Below the pieces are notes generated by a model. That model searched no databases. It saw only the letters and a program-made list of their open reading frames with translations, and was not told the origin of the DNA. 64,000 nt of DNA from Lingula anatina (lineage: Eukaryota; Brachiopoda; Lingulata; Lingulida; Lingulidae). The position numbers and the translations under genes are program-made. The stretch lies in assembly GCF_001039355.2 (NCBI RefSeq), contig NW_019775473.1:310947-374946 (forward strand). The letters run 5' to 3'. Shown piece after piece: positions 10,988-23,376 of the stretch. The first letter of the stretch is position 1. Each line of letters opens with the position of its first letter.

Positions 10988-13722
10988 TCAGTGACATTTT
11001 CTTTTGTCGTAGTTGACATATTTGGCGTTGAAGGTGCCCCTCTGGTCTTGAAAACACTGGGCTGCTATCATGTCACACTTGCAGATCTGGTAGCGACACC
11101 GTCCGTACAGCCAGTACCACGACGGAAGTCCTAAAACAGTGTGATATAAAAGGGAAAAATACCATTTATACTTAATGATGCTGTCTTTAAGCACCCGCAT
11201 TGTTTCCTTATTGTTATCAATTAAATTCTGGTTCCTCAAGCACTTTAGCTATCGGTGAGCGTCTTCGGTAAGATATTTTGCACTCCAAATGTTTTTAATG
11301 GTGTAAATGGTCGTTGAAAATATTTAGAGGCGGACCACGACTATTAAATAGGACTTAATCTTCACGAAGTCGGTAAGCCATAATCTTCTTCACACTCATT
11401 TGATGAAATTGTAGAGCAACATTAAGTAAAAATATTTTTGGACATTTTACAGGATAGGTCTACATAAAAAAAATTATTAAGTAACGGAGATGGGTTTAAT
11501 CGTGGAAAAATAATTAAATAGACATGATAAAGAAATGATAAAGAGATCTTGTATAACAAAATAAGTTTTCTTACGGCAGGCTGGCGTCATATTATTTCCC
11601 TTGCATCCACTGTAAGAGTAAGGAAGAAGATAGACAGTTAACCTCCAGTTACACTGTCCAGTTCTTGTCAACATCTCGTAACACTCATCGTGTATCTTAC
11701 AGCACCTGTGAGGAAAAAAAAAAACAAAACCAATTAAATTAGTCATTGAGTCGTTCATGTACTTATCCCTTATGCAAGCTATCCTTGATTCCTCTCAGGT
11801 ACACGTAGGTTTGCTAAGAGAAAATTTATATTATAATAACCTACAGGGACTTTTTATTAAAAATACTCTACTGAGAGACTGCTTAGTTATCTTTCCTCAC
11901 AATGCAAGACGCCGGTAACTTTTTCACCATAATTCCAAATCAAATCTGACTTTCTCTTACTCTCTCTCCACACACGGACAAGCACACACACGTGCATAAG
12001 GACACACACACGTAAACGCGAGCACGCGCATTCACTTACTCGTCTGTTGGGTCGACTACTGCCCCGTGACCACCAAGACCGCAGTGGCAACCATAACCAT
12101 AATACTTCAGGGGATCCATGCCGGTCACACAGCCAACTAACGTACTGAACTCTGCCACGGATTCCAAAGGGTGATGCCCTGAAATATTCGATAGCCGTTA
12201 AAAAAAAATGCCTAAATGAACCACTCGAATTGTACGTCTCTTTTATGCGTGGAACTTTCCCTTCAAATTTTACTCCACATTAAAAAAAAAAAAAAAAAAA
12301 AGCCAGGAAAGCAGGAATCTGGACGTTAATGGCTTCTGATATCAAAAGAAGAACTGCGTGGCTTTTACCGTTGACACAACATTTATGATCATAAAACAAC
12401 TACATATATCTAACAAAATAAAGACGAAAATTGGGCAGTGTCACCTTGGGTTGAACCTGAAATAGCTAGAGCATCGTAACCGCAATTTCTACGGTCTTTA
12501 AGATTTTTAAACTTCTTTAACCAAAAATGTTACTGTGCACTCCCGTGATAATTTTGGTTTGGTAAAAGAGAGCAGTTACCAAATGAACCAGGATGCGTAT
12601 TGTCGTGCTGTTAGTATAAATTTAATGCAATCAAGAATCACCTCAGTAAAATTCAGGGACCAAGGTAGGGAGGAGCGAACTCGACAACCTCCCCCTCTCC
12701 CCCCACCCCCTTCGTGATACTGCCTCCATCAGCAATTGTAATTCTTAAAATAATTTTCACCTTTGTCTACACGAAAAAGTCTAACTTGCCCTTTTCTAGG
12801 CATGTCATTTTTACAGTGACTTGGCTGGTTTTGGGGGCTCTGCTCCACTGCCGTCTCCAGCTCCACGTCCGAGCTCAACGGCCCCCAGCAGTAGTTGTGC
12901 CTATCGATCCCGAAGTACCGGTGGCGGACCTTCAAGGCCTTGTGGGTACATCGGCGTAATGCGTAGGAGGCGTCTTGAAAGCGGTGGCGCGCGGGGTTAC
13001 TTATATAGGTCAAGGTCGTGTCGTTTTCGTCACGCGCTGCTGATAAAGATTTAAGGTCGATCTTAACTTCGTCTAGCTTTGCTGACAGCATTTTATTGGC
13101 ATCGTCTATGCACCCAAGGTCCAGGACTGAGTGTCTGTGGAATTCTGAATAAAGAAGAGCATATCACTTTTTGGGTATTAATATTCTTATATTAAGTTGT
13201 ACGACAGCGTCTTTTATATTTAGAATTAATAAATAATGTTTTTTCCTCAAAATTGGTATGCTCCGTTTATTACAGATATATTGTATTCATCCAAGGGGTA
13301 GTAATCTTATAAAGAACTTATAATGATTAACAAATTATTGGATAGAAGCGTATGAGGAAAACATCGAGAAAAAAACCATAGACTCTGGTCGTGACTAAGA
13401 GAAACCCTAAAATTACCCCCATACAGGGGCAAATAGTAGGTACACATTCATTCAACTTCAGTCTCCTTCAGCTTCAGTGATTTAACAGTAATAATTTTGG
13501 TTGTCATAAAAGCGAGGTCGAAACAAAGCAGCCAGTATAAACTGTTTGAATCAAAATTAAAACAAACACGTGGTACATGTAGTATATAATGCATTACATG
13601 TTAAACAAACATGCATTTAAACAAAATGTACCTTTGATTTCGTCACTGATTTCAGCCGTAGCTGCACATACCACGACGCAGAGAATGGTCAAACTCAAAC
13701 TGTCCCCAAAACACCATGCCAT
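10988..13722 (-). CDS. Secreted phospholipase A2 with WSC-like N-terminal domain
   Basis: Five exons on the minus strand: 13722-13632, 13144-12761, 12178-12040, 11705-11575, 11130-10988. Splice sites are GT-AG and the phases (1, 1, 2, 1) join to 295 residues. Residues 1-about 24 are a signal peptide. The large second exon (31-158) is a diverged WSC-like domain with four main cysteines (LGC, RRC, NYCW, SHC) and the ending LFRVD. The PLA2 domain follows: calcium loop YGCHCGLGGHG (187-197), catalytic CCKIHDECY with His210 and Asp211, and Asp268 in CKCD. The residues needed for calcium binding and catalysis are present, so it should be active. The last exon is 143 nt with the same phase as in the neighbouring gene, which marks the two as tandem paralogues. 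This copy has no CBM14 exon. Confidence 0.87.
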
Positions 13723-15932
13723 GGCTGAAGTTTCGCCAAATTACGACGTGCCCCAACAAGTGAAGCAACGGACGCAAAAACGGCAAGCCCTGATGAAAAA
13801 ATGAAAGATCTCTGTCGAATCACCCCTTCGACGCTGCGGTCGGTGGTACGTGACACACGGACACAACGCAGCTGGCACTGTGCAATGGTGACATGGATGG
13901 GCGTGGCAGTCTACTCAGCACAGAGAGTGACACGTGACAACTGTCTGAAGACTTAGCGTCGTTTTGTTTGTGATAACTGTTCATCTTTATCGAATGTAAC
14001 ACGTCCTCTGTGGCCTTTTTTGTCATGTATTGCACATATACATGAAGATTATTTGGATACTTTAATCACGGCATAACTTTAATTTTTTTCAGCCAAAAAG
14101 CATCACGGGCAGACATGTGCATAATTTGCATTGCCATTCATCATGACAACAGTTTATGTTTAATATATTTATAACCCTTCGTTGTTCAAAAAGTTAAGTC
14201 CTCTGAAATGCAACGGGACGTGTGGCCAAAGAAAAACTTTTTTGTTTGTTTTTTTTTGAGAAAATCTCACTTTATATTTTGTAAATGTGCCGAAAATTCA
14301 TATTGCTCTCTCTATTGGCTGTTATAGAAACCGCATTCAAGGCGACGCACAAATGTTTATCACGGCAGATTTATTAATTGCAAATAATCCGAGTTACCAT
14401 AAAAACGAGTGTGTCGGCACTTCATTAAGTACGTCGCACGAGACTTGAAAACGTGCCAGAATCCGTGTGAAGTTGGAGGTATGTGTGTGCGTGTGTGTGT
14501 GTGTGTGCGTGTGTGTGTGTGTTGGGGGGGGGGGTAACTTTGCACAGGTAAGAATGAAATTGAATGCGCAGGGAAAGTCGTCTAAAACAGCAATAAAAAT
14601 GACGGCATTCGAACTGAGGAATTGATGTCTTTATTCAACAGAATTAAAAAAAAAACGACGAAAAATATCAGCGGGGATAAAATCTGTGGACTTTCATTCT
14701 TTGTCGCACCGCAAATGTCTCGCTTGATATCACGCTTATTCGCGAGAGGTCAGACTTCTCGTATGGTCCTCATAAAGGCTATGTTTGGCCTTGATAAAAA
14801 ATAATGGTCTAAAGGTCGCTCTGGAAAACAGTGCCTTGGATTGATTGTATTTAAAAGTGAATTTTGCACTGATCGTGGAGGAAAAATGATCAAAAAGCGT
14901 GTCCGTATTAACGGAGTTTTATCTTGTAAACAATCGTCCTTGAAAAAATGGGCTCTCAAATCAATGGAACTGTGATGCATTTATCGTTGTTTCATGTGAA
15001 TTGGCAGAATCAAGTAGCAACGTTTTCCAAGTTGTGTTGTCTTCTTGCTGCTGAGTTTCGATATAAGGCCTTTTCATATGCAACTTAAAACGAAAAAATC
15101 ACTTTTTATTGTGAATACGGCAGTGGTTCCTATAACAAGCCGTTTTTAATATTTATTATTATCATTATTATTTCATCAAAAAGCTTGCATTTGTCTAACA
15201 AAATTTTAACTATTATAGCATATTTCCGCGTTCAAATTAAAGCGACTGACTATAAACGAATAAAATAAATATACAATTTTCCGCGTTTAAATCTAGGCGT
15301 TCTTGTCTAGCCAGCCAGTCTCTGGCTTTCTTCATCGGAAATTGTTCCTATTACCGGAAAGCACGCGAACTTCAAATGGTGATATCCTAGTGTCAGCCCG
15401 GGAGATGACTGGTATTCAAAACTGCTATCAAAGGCAGGTGGTTTTCTGTATGATTTGTTGTTCATTATGATCGTTATTACTTATCATCTTCAGAGTGAAA
15501 ACATCCGCCCCAAAACGTTGCTATCGGTAAATCGTTTGACAATACACATGCAGTATTTAAAGACGGGTCACTTATATTACACGGAAGACACCAGATCAGA
15601 GTGTAGTTGGAAGATCTGATATTTGCGGACAGTGTCGATGCGGTGACTTTTTTCAGTTTTCTTATCATCGTAATCACATGATATTCCACAGAATCATATT
15701 TTTGAATCATATTTTTGAAAGGAAGTCTAATGTAAGTTATATAAATATAAATGGACAAGTTTGCTCTATAAAATTTCCTGACGGTGTCTTATATCTTTTG
15801 GCAAAAGATTCAAGTGTAGCGACCGTTAAAGAAACGGGATATATGACATTTCAGTGAAGATCTAAAAAAAGGTCGAAGACAAGTTAAAACTAAAGAAGTA
15901 AGGCTCATTTTCTTGGAATATCGCAACTGGCT
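13723..15932. other. Intergenic region between PLA2 and the Ro homeobox gene
   Basis: The divergent 5' flanks of the minus-strand PLA2 gene and the plus-strand homeobox gene. It contains a (GT)n tract at about 14481-14521 and a less AT-rich block at about 14640-15060 with Fox-like (TTGTAAACAATC) and TTTAAA elements. That block may be regulatory for the homeobox gene, but I cannot test conservation. No exon was found. Confidence 0.4.
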
Positions 15933-17259
15933 ATGACGTCTGCTTATAGAAGTCGGTCTCTTTTTCATCATCACGTTTTGACATTCCACCACCACATGAC
16001 TCCCTGGTCAGGGAGCGTCCCAAATTCTGCAGTCAAAATCCAGAGCAATCCGGAACCATCAGACAAAACGAATTTGGCACCATCACCAGAGACCAAGGGG
16101 AGAAGTCCTACTAGCGAAAGTCAAATAAATGCCACCAAACCGGATAACTGTCTTACAATATGGTCGCCTCCAAGAATGGCCGAAACAACGGCGCCTGCGG
16201 AGGGTTCGGATAGGCAAACAGGAACGACTGATGACAGAAATGACATCGCAAACCCGCCCCCAAGTGACTCAAGCGCGGAGATAACAACGACAACGCCAGT
16301 AGTTTCTTCACTGGGCATTCCCTCCCGTGTACCTGACCACGCTGCGCCGTTACCGCTGTTTACGTACCCTGCGTTAATGGGGACGTACGCGGACTTGGCG
16401 TTGGTTCAAGGGTTACCAGCTTTTAGTGAGTATCCATGTACATGATAAATGGACAATAATTTTGAGAATGGGGCGTACATGCACTATGCACAAAAAGAAA
16501 GGTATCCGCAAATTAGCATTAATTTTTTATGGAGTTTTAGTAGATTCCTTTCCTGGGCATCACTTTTCTACATGTCTCTCACTTTAAAATGTAGGCTAGG
16601 CAAAGGTATTTGGGCTTCCCCCTTAACTCTACTACAATGCTGGGTTAACTGATTATTTTGTATTATTTTTGTATTGCCTTCTGAGACGACATTATCTGCG
16701 CATCATCTCACCCCTTATTACTAGAAAGCTATCCTTGCCCCGCACATATTTACGAACGTTTTCCCAATTTGCATGACGTCACACAGTGCCGCCAGCCTCG
16801 TTTAAGGCTATCTCAGATGGTCTCCATTCCGAAATTAGCTTTGTTTTAAGGCTGTTATTACTTATCAAGCGTACTTTTTATCCCGTGCCTCTTTCAGAAA
16901 TATTAACATTTTCCATATAGTGAAATATCTTTCCCAGATATATAGCTTCCATTTTTTTTTCAGTGCAAAGACGACGCAGAAAAGAGAACCGTCAAAGAAG
17001 ACAGAGGACGACGTTTACGAGCGAGCAGACGCTCAAGCTTGAACTAGAATACCACCGCACGGAATACATCACGCGCCCTAGACGCTTCGAGCTAGCGGAG
17101 TTGCTGAGCCTTACTGAGACGCAGATTAAAATATGGTTTCAAAATAGACGCGCCAAAGACAAGAGAATCGAGAAAGCTCAAATGGACCAGCAGATGAGGT
17201 GGGTGGCTAAAGTTTTGTGTCGTGAAGGCGTTACGTGCGACTATTCGTCTAAGTATTAG
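15933..17259 (+). CDS. Ro: Rough (Ro) class ANTP homeobox transcription factor
   Basis: Exon 1 is 15933-16425 (164 residues plus one base; a second in-frame ATG at 15996 is possible). Exon 2 starts at 16964 after a strong TTTTTTTTCAG. The join A|TG gives Met165, then a basic run and the homeodomain (about 175-234). It carries [39 protein letters not shown] and ends IEKAQ. Gln at position 50 and the whole helix 2-helix 3 stretch match the insect Rough family as I know it; Rough is a nuclear DNA-binding regulator, known from fly eye patterning. The N-terminal region is Ser/Thr/Pro-rich. The 3' end is unresolved: the frame reads on to a stop at 17257-17259, but ATGAG|GTGGGT after 17198 is a plausible donor, so a further exon may follow. 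One acceptor (TTTTAG, 17419-17424) would add only two residues before a stop. Confidence 0.9.
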
Positions 17260-18365
17260 TTCCCATTGTATACTCATGCTTATATTATGTGATTGCAGTG
17301 TAATTACATACTAATGGTAAATAGTGTATAATTATGGAAAATATTCTCTTTTAAATTCAAGGAACTATATATATATTTTATATCCATTGGTATTCTTACA
17401 AATTTTGAATTCTTTGTGTTTTAGACATGAATAATGTTAATGGCCTCACTATAAGTGTATACGTACACTTCAATGCTAACATGGCCAACAAGGCAATGAC
17501 AGTCTGTCAATTGTTTTTTTTTCTTTGTTATATTCATTCATTCACTTATTCATTCATTCATTCATCTAGCTTCAATAAGTTGACCAGTGCTATGAATGAC
17601 TATGTTGTTGACTATGTCAGTGCTATGTTGTAGGACCATTTTAAAAATATTCCAGAGCTTTGGGTCTGATGAACCCAATTCACCAACTGCCGAGTGGGCT
17701 TCAATCTGCGCATGCGCTTTGTGGAGGATGCTTCTTTCCGCCCTGTTGAATTTTGAGGTGTGCCCGGTTAAGCATCATTATTTGGAACTTGTTTTCGCCA
17801 GGCTTAACGCCGACGTGATATAATCAATGAGTGCAAGTCCGTATAAACGCATTGCAACTATTTATTATTATTATTATGATAATAATTTTTATAATTATGG
17901 TGATGTTGATGATGTATGTCTTTAGTATTTTTGATACTCCATCTTCAGGTGTGGCTGTTTTATTTTGAATACTCTTGTCATGGAAATGTTAGGTCGAAAA
18001 AGAGCTAAAATTGATGAAATGCACCGATTTTTATTTGGAAAGCTATTGTAAGCTTGTATTACTTTTTCTTATTTTTGATTCATTGGATTATTGGGAAACA
18101 TGATTATCCTTCAACACATGGCTTACGTATGATACTATTTGACTTAAAAGGATTTGTGAATATAATAAATGTTTCAAAGTTTAGTGTGCTACTATTGTTT
18201 TTAAATTTCCCTTTTCATTGTCAGATGCAAAAGAAGTTACAGCTCATTATCAGTGCACATATACGTAACTGCTTACAGAGTGGAAACAATGTACAGAGGA
18301 AGCCAAGATGTTCGCACCACCCCTTCGAATAAAACACGAGAGTGGCCTGGTGAAAAAATGTCGTC

Positions 18366-18420
18366 CCCCCCCNNNNNNNNNNNNNNNNNNNNNNNNNCCC
18401 CCCCGCCCCCCCCCCCCCCC
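18366..18420. other. Assembly gap flanked by poly-C
   Basis: Twenty-five Ns at 18373-18397 lie between C homopolymers. The gap probably reflects sequencing failure in a long C/G tract, so its true length is unknown. Frames that cross it are meaningless. Confidence 0.95.
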
Positions 18421-19643
18421 GTCACATTCTACCCCTTCTCTGTAAAACTTGGGTCTAACTTCATTGGCTTAGATGTGCAATTGGAAACTGAGCGACGTCC
18501 AATTTTCAAAGTCCGGAGCAGCTGGTTCTCTTTCTGAAAAGCAATATTAATATCGATATTCCGCAACGTAATTACAGGTGATCATCGCGTTGTAAGAAAC
18601 TCATTTCCTTTTCATTCATGACAATTTCAATTATTCACGAATTAAATCTCTGTTGCAATGGTTTTACTTTCCTGTCGTGGGTGCGACGCAGGTGAGAGGA
18701 GCAATGAGTAACTCATTAATCCGATAATCAGCTCTCTACGTGATTTATATATAATTAATTGATAAAGGTATGCATGTACAGAGTTCTGTGAAATGTTTAT
18801 TCCTTTCCTCTTGCTCATCGGACGTCTTACGGCCGCGGATGTAAACGAGTTTGGATATTTAATTTATTATCCACAATACTGAAACAATTCAACTAATTGC
18901 AATTATATCGCACAGTTTAAGACACATGATCGAAGTACGGGTAATAGAATTGTCAAAGGCAATCCATTTACTTGCGTAGTCGGATGGCAATTTGAGTAAA
19001 TAAAGAGGATAAGAATGCAGACAATTTGCAGTTGAGTGTGCATACTGTATGTACAATGATGGCCAGTGACAAGGCCTGGTTTATGGTTCTAAGATCAAGT
19101 CTTCCAAGATTTAACGACATTAATTAAAAAATTAGAAAATTAAAAAATAAGATTCATTTCAATGAATTATATATTTTTGCTAGGAGTTGGAATACCGCAG
19201 GCGAAGAAAAAAGATCTCCTGGTATCAAAAGAATTACTGCATACAAATCTACATCTATGTGTTGTATAGATAAATATTACAGAACACCTAAAATAATGAC
19301 CGAAATGCAATTTTAGCTGTGACAATTTAATTGCGAGAGAGAGAGGGTAGAGCAAGGAATCCTTGATTTTAGACAACCGACAATCGGAACACAAAAATCA
19401 AACAAACAAACAGAAATAAAAAAACGTAGAACAAAAATGCATATCATACAATTTTATGCTATATTTAAAACCACTAGTTAACGGGACTGAATAAACTCAA
19501 AGTACAGGTATGTATTTTGATACACTTCGGGACTATAGTTAAGGTATTAAACATGAAATACCATGTAATCTACACTGCTAAAGTATAGTTTCACAACCCG
19601 TGTACAAGATCACCTACATGTACTTGTTGTAATACATGCACCT

Positions 19644-19807
19644 GGCCCGTAGCCAGCAATTTCAAAAGGGGGGTTCTTTTTCTGAAAAAGTGGACCTTTT
19701 TCCTTAATAACTTCATGTACCTAGATCAAATTTTACCCAGAGTGGACCTTTTCCCAGCAAAAGGGGCGGTTCTTTCGAACCCCCCGAACCCCCCCTGGCT
19801 ACGGGCC
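19644..19807. mobile_element. Small inverted-repeat transposon (MITE-like)
   Basis: GGCCCGTAGCCAG at 19644 is mirrored by CTGGCTACGGGCC ending at 19807. Inside are paired G-rich and C-rich runs and a repeated AGTGGACC(T) motif. TGCACCT occurs on both outer sides and may be a target-site duplication. The length (about 164 bp) and lack of coding fit a non-autonomous DNA element. Confidence 0.7.
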
Positions 19808-20365
19808 TGTGCACCTAACTGTATCTGTGCGACTATCCTGACGATCACAAGACTTAGCACTGAAACAAGTAACGAAGTACACGTGCGACATACAACTCTT
19901 GCGGAGGGATGAGACGGTCAACTTAGAAAGACAACTCTCCCTCCTTCCCTCTTTTCTGCAGCTGATTCTTGGTGTTTTATACAGGAACAAAACAATGCAC
20001 CGTATGTTATTGCAGTGATACCATCACTTGTTCCCGTTTGTGGCAGTGCGTAAATAATAGAGTTGTGATGGACCGGTACCGTTATTAAAATATCAAGTGC
20101 CTTTCAACTTTGAGTACTAATAATTGATTCGCTATAGGTTACCATAAGTAATACTTACAAAGTTGTGGGTTAACTATGCTGAACCGCAAACGCGTATTAC
20201 CTGCACATACCTATATGATTCATTTATTTTCTATAAGATTTGGGTGGATTCCGTTTCTCTAGTACAGCTGTGTCGCTTGGTGCAGATTTAAAGGCGATAT
20301 TTGGGTCAAAGGACAAGCAATTAGGAACCTAAATTTAGAAATTTACACAATGGCCATTAGAGATA

Positions 20366-20991
20366 TATGGGAGAAAGACTCTTCATTTTGAACCAAGCAC
20401 TATATTTATGTAGGGTTCACCTATCATTTTTCACTGAAAATACCGCTTGCTATCTTACGTGACAAGAAAACATCGTAAAACTAAATATATAATTTATGAC
20501 TGCAACACTAATATTACTCCACGCAGTTCATTTATGGTGAGAAATAGATCATTAGGTTAAGATGCCTCATTCATGGTCACGTGTCGTTTTTTCACTTTGT
20601 GCTTTTTCAAGGGTATGACTTTGGCTAATCCGTGGCAAATTTCTCCATTCGCGTTGGAGAAAAGTGATCATAATTAATCAGCGGTCCTGTTAGATGGTAC
20701 AGTGTATTATCAGGAGATGTTGCACTCATGTTTGTGTATATTTCATCGGTACATCGACGACTCATCCTTTTCTGTTGCAGCATACACGAAATTATTTCCC
20801 TCCAAAGATGCCAATATAATAAGTAAATTACATGCGTATGAAATATGCCACTGTGCAATAAGTAAATTACATGAAATATGTCAATATACTGTGCACAAGT
20901 ATACTGATAGATGACGTGCCTTCTTAAACAAACGTACAGCCCGCGACTTGAAACAGGCCAACACAGGTGCGTCATGGTTCTGTCCAACTAT

Positions 20992-21032
<41 letters not shown>

Positions 21033-21350
21033 ATAACCTCGTCTGGGTCACCATTTGGTGAATACTGGAAGAGAATTGGATAAGCGTCGGCGATGTACAG
21101 ATAAAAGACAAAAACGTGAGTGCAACATCTCCTGATAATGGGGTTTCCCACTTACCAAAATTATCTATTTCTATTTTTCACATAAGGTTAATTGTATGGT
21201 GCAATATCAGTATTGTATATAAAATATATACCTTTAATTGTACGATGTTTTCTTGTCACGTAAGAAAGCAATCAGTATTAACAGTCAAAATAATAGGTGG
21301 AGTCTATATAAATATAAATATAGCCAGAGACATATCGGGAAATATCTAGT
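20366..21350. repeat. Foldback (inverted) repeat upstream of peptide gene A
   Basis: Two arms in opposite orientation. TATCAGGAGATGTTGCACTC near 20709 is matched by its reverse complement near 21117, and CTTACGTGACAAG near 20454 by CTTGTCACGTAAG near 21253. The arms are imperfect, and the left one carries an extra segment of roughly 140 bp. A poly-T run (20994-21025) lies near the centre. A further direct copy of the same module follows at about 21376-21615. Confidence 0.75.
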
Positions 21351-21375
21351 GAAACATTAATCTGTGGTCCAGGCA

Positions 21376-21615
21376 GAGGGTATCCCGATCATCGGGTAAC
21401 GCACTTACCAAAACTATCTATTTCTATTTCTCACCATAAATACACTTAATATGTGTGGAGTAATATTAGTGTTGCGGTCGAAAATTGTATATTTAATTTT
21501 ACAATGTCTTCTTGTCATGTAAGAGAGAAAGCAGTATTTATAGTGAAAATGATAGACGAACACTACATAAATATAGTGGTGGATTCATGACAAAAAGTCT
21601 TTCTCGAAAATATAT
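21376..21615 (+). repeat. Upstream repeat module, copy nearest peptide gene A
   Basis: A roughly 240-bp module (ATCGGGTAACGCACTTACCA, then TCTATTTCTCACCATAA, then a CTTGTC-TGTAAG core and TACATAAATATAGTG) that recurs upstream of each peptide gene, 620-700 bp before the start codon. Homologous copies start near 27190, 28815, 33125 and 39310. Confidence 0.75.
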
Positions 21616-21927
21616 CAAAGGTCCATTATTAAATGTCTAAATTAATGTTTCTTATTTTTTTAGTTCTTTGATACAAATTACCGAATTCAAATCCTCACCA
21701 GGCGACACAGCAAAGTTAACCTGTCACTCTTAAAGTATTGCTTATGATAACCTTTAAAGAATCAATTATTAATACTTTTATTTTAGTTGAAGGGAACTCG
21801 ATATTTAAGTAACAGTATCGGTCCATCACAGCCCTATTATCTATGCACTGGTACAAACAGGAACAAGTGATGGTATCTTGATGATAACAGATTTAGAGAA
21901 AACACAAAGTACATTGTTCCGGTCTTG

Positions 21928-21934
21928 TATAAAA
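21928..21934 (+). promoter_or_regulatory. TATA box of peptide gene A
   Basis: TATAAAA in the context CTTGTATAAAACGCCAAGGA, about 85 bp before the ATG. The same element at the same distance precedes the other copies. Confidence 0.8.
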
Positions 21935-22012
21935 CGCCAAGGAACAGGTGCAGAAGAGGAAAGAGCAAGAATTGTCCAGCTTGATTGATCATCACATCTC
22001 GCCGCCAGCAGT

Positions 22013-22347
22013 ATGGGTCGAACGTGTACTTTGTTACTCGCTGCAGTGCTCTGTGTTGTGGTCTTTGGGATAGGAGCGCAAGCACAGACGGGAGGATCAT
22101 TGGGAAGTAGGTGAAGTGCTTCACAGGCTGGGAAGCTTGACGTTTTTTAAAATTTAGCTATCGAGTTTGCCTGATATTGTATGATTGAATTGATGATTAT
22201 AGTAGTATGGGATATCAAAAATTAGTGATGCTGTTTTCAGTTCCTTCAATTCAAACGTCATCATTTTCTGATGCAGCATAAACTTGTAATTATATAAGAT
22301 ATACACTTTGTGCACAAAGGGGGTGTTTGTGCTCCAGTGGTTGATAA

Positions 22348-22389
<42 letters not shown>

Positions 22390-23376
22390 GCAGTTTGAGT
22401 CGTAGACAAATATGTCAATTATATATCTCCAATTTAACGTTTAAATAAAACGACATAATTTGATTCATGTGATAATCAATATAGCAAACAATGTACGTCC
22501 TACACGTTTTTGTGTGTGATAAACCAATTTGCTAATTTTATTTTGTAAACGTATTAAACATGTATGGTTTGATTTATGCTGATGCTGTAATTCATGATAC
22601 GAGAATCCACATGTTTTCGGCTATGGCGACCGAATCTCATAACAAAGATAATTCTCTGAAATGAATGCACCTTTTTGACCACCATCCGTGTCATATATCA
22701 CGGGTCTATATACCACATACTAGTAACGTAACACTTGAACAAATCAAACTTTATTGTCGCCCATTTTTGAAATATTTACCTCAGTTTATTCTTGATCCAT
22801 TGTGCACGCAGAGCTTGATTTTGTTATTGAGGGAAAAAAATAACTGGACTGAGTTGACAAAAAAAAGAGAAAAAACGTCCATTATGTCAAAACGTTTCAA
22901 TTTCTTTTTTTTTCAGATCTGATATTTCCTCCCAACCAGTGCACCAACAGCATATGGTGTTGTAAGTAATTTATATATTACATCAACTGTATCTCTCTGT
23001 CTAAAGTCTAAAATCTACATGTATAAATCTGACTTTAAAAAGTTTGAGCATGTTGTTTTAGGTTATTCTGTGCTATATGAAGTTAAATGTACCTTATGTT
23101 CATACGCAAATACCTAACTTAAAATGGGCATTAACGTTAATGATTTTGATAGCCGAATTAATAAAACCAAGATTTAATATTGCCATTGTATCAATACTGA
23201 TTCCAAACACCTTTTCAGTTGTTTGCCGTGCCTTTTTTTCGGGGACCTGCAGATCCACCAGTTGCCCGTTTTTTTCTCGACCTATTGCCAATTTTCTGAG
23301 TTCTAATAACCAAGTGACATGCAGATGCTGTAGATCCTTCAGCTTTCCCCTGGCGGCTGCTACCACGACTGGATAG
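22013..23376 (+). CDS. Secreted eight-cysteine cationic peptide, copy A
   Basis: Three coding exons: 22013-22106, 22917-22961, 23219-23376; both introns are phase 1. The product is 98 residues. Residues 1-24 are a signal peptide with a strongly hydrophobic core, cleaved after AQA. The mature part has eight cysteines spaced C-X5-C-X2-C-X7-C-X4-C-X18-C-X-C-C, with QCTNSIWC in exon 2 and FFSGTC and CRCCR in exon 3. It has no acidic residue and about five arginines. The stop TAG sits directly against the donor GTGAGA; a non-coding exon follows at 24002. I do not recognise the family: spacing differs from CS-alpha-beta, beta- and big defensins. A host-defence role is inferred only from size, charge, secretion and tandem copies. 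Confidence 0.82.
22351..22385. repeat. (CT)n microsatellite
   Basis: About 17 CT units in intron 1 of peptide gene A. Confidence 0.95.

Larger units (their letters stand above)
17260..20365. other. Ro downstream region with assembly gap
   Basis: It could hold a last Ro exon, but none is certain. An acceptor-like TCATTGTCAG at 18224-18233 opens a frame that runs into the gap. The segment 18560-18990 is rich in TAAT/ATTA, a Fox-like GTAAACGA and other short motifs, so may be a regulatory element. The rest is AT-rich and includes one small transposon (19644-19807). Confidence 0.4.

Noticed and set aside
12821..13054. Plus-strand ORFs opposite the second PLA2 gene
   Set aside because: They are antisense shadows of the WSC-like exon (12761-13144), which joins in phase with the PLA2 exons.
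14360..14545. Minus-strand ORF with His-Thr repeats
   Set aside because: Translated (GT)n microsatellite.
17419..17633. Third Ro exon reading NNVNGLTIS
   Set aside because: It resembles in spacing the short motif after the Rough homeodomain, but no donor in exon 2 joins it in that frame; the in-phase join stops after two codons.
20625..20987. 120-codon minus-strand ORF
   Set aside because: It lies inside the left arm of the foldback repeat and no homologous frame survives in other module copies.
22154..22387. Minus-strand ORF beginning with Arg-Glu repeats
   Set aside because: Its start is translated (CT)n microsatellite in an intron.
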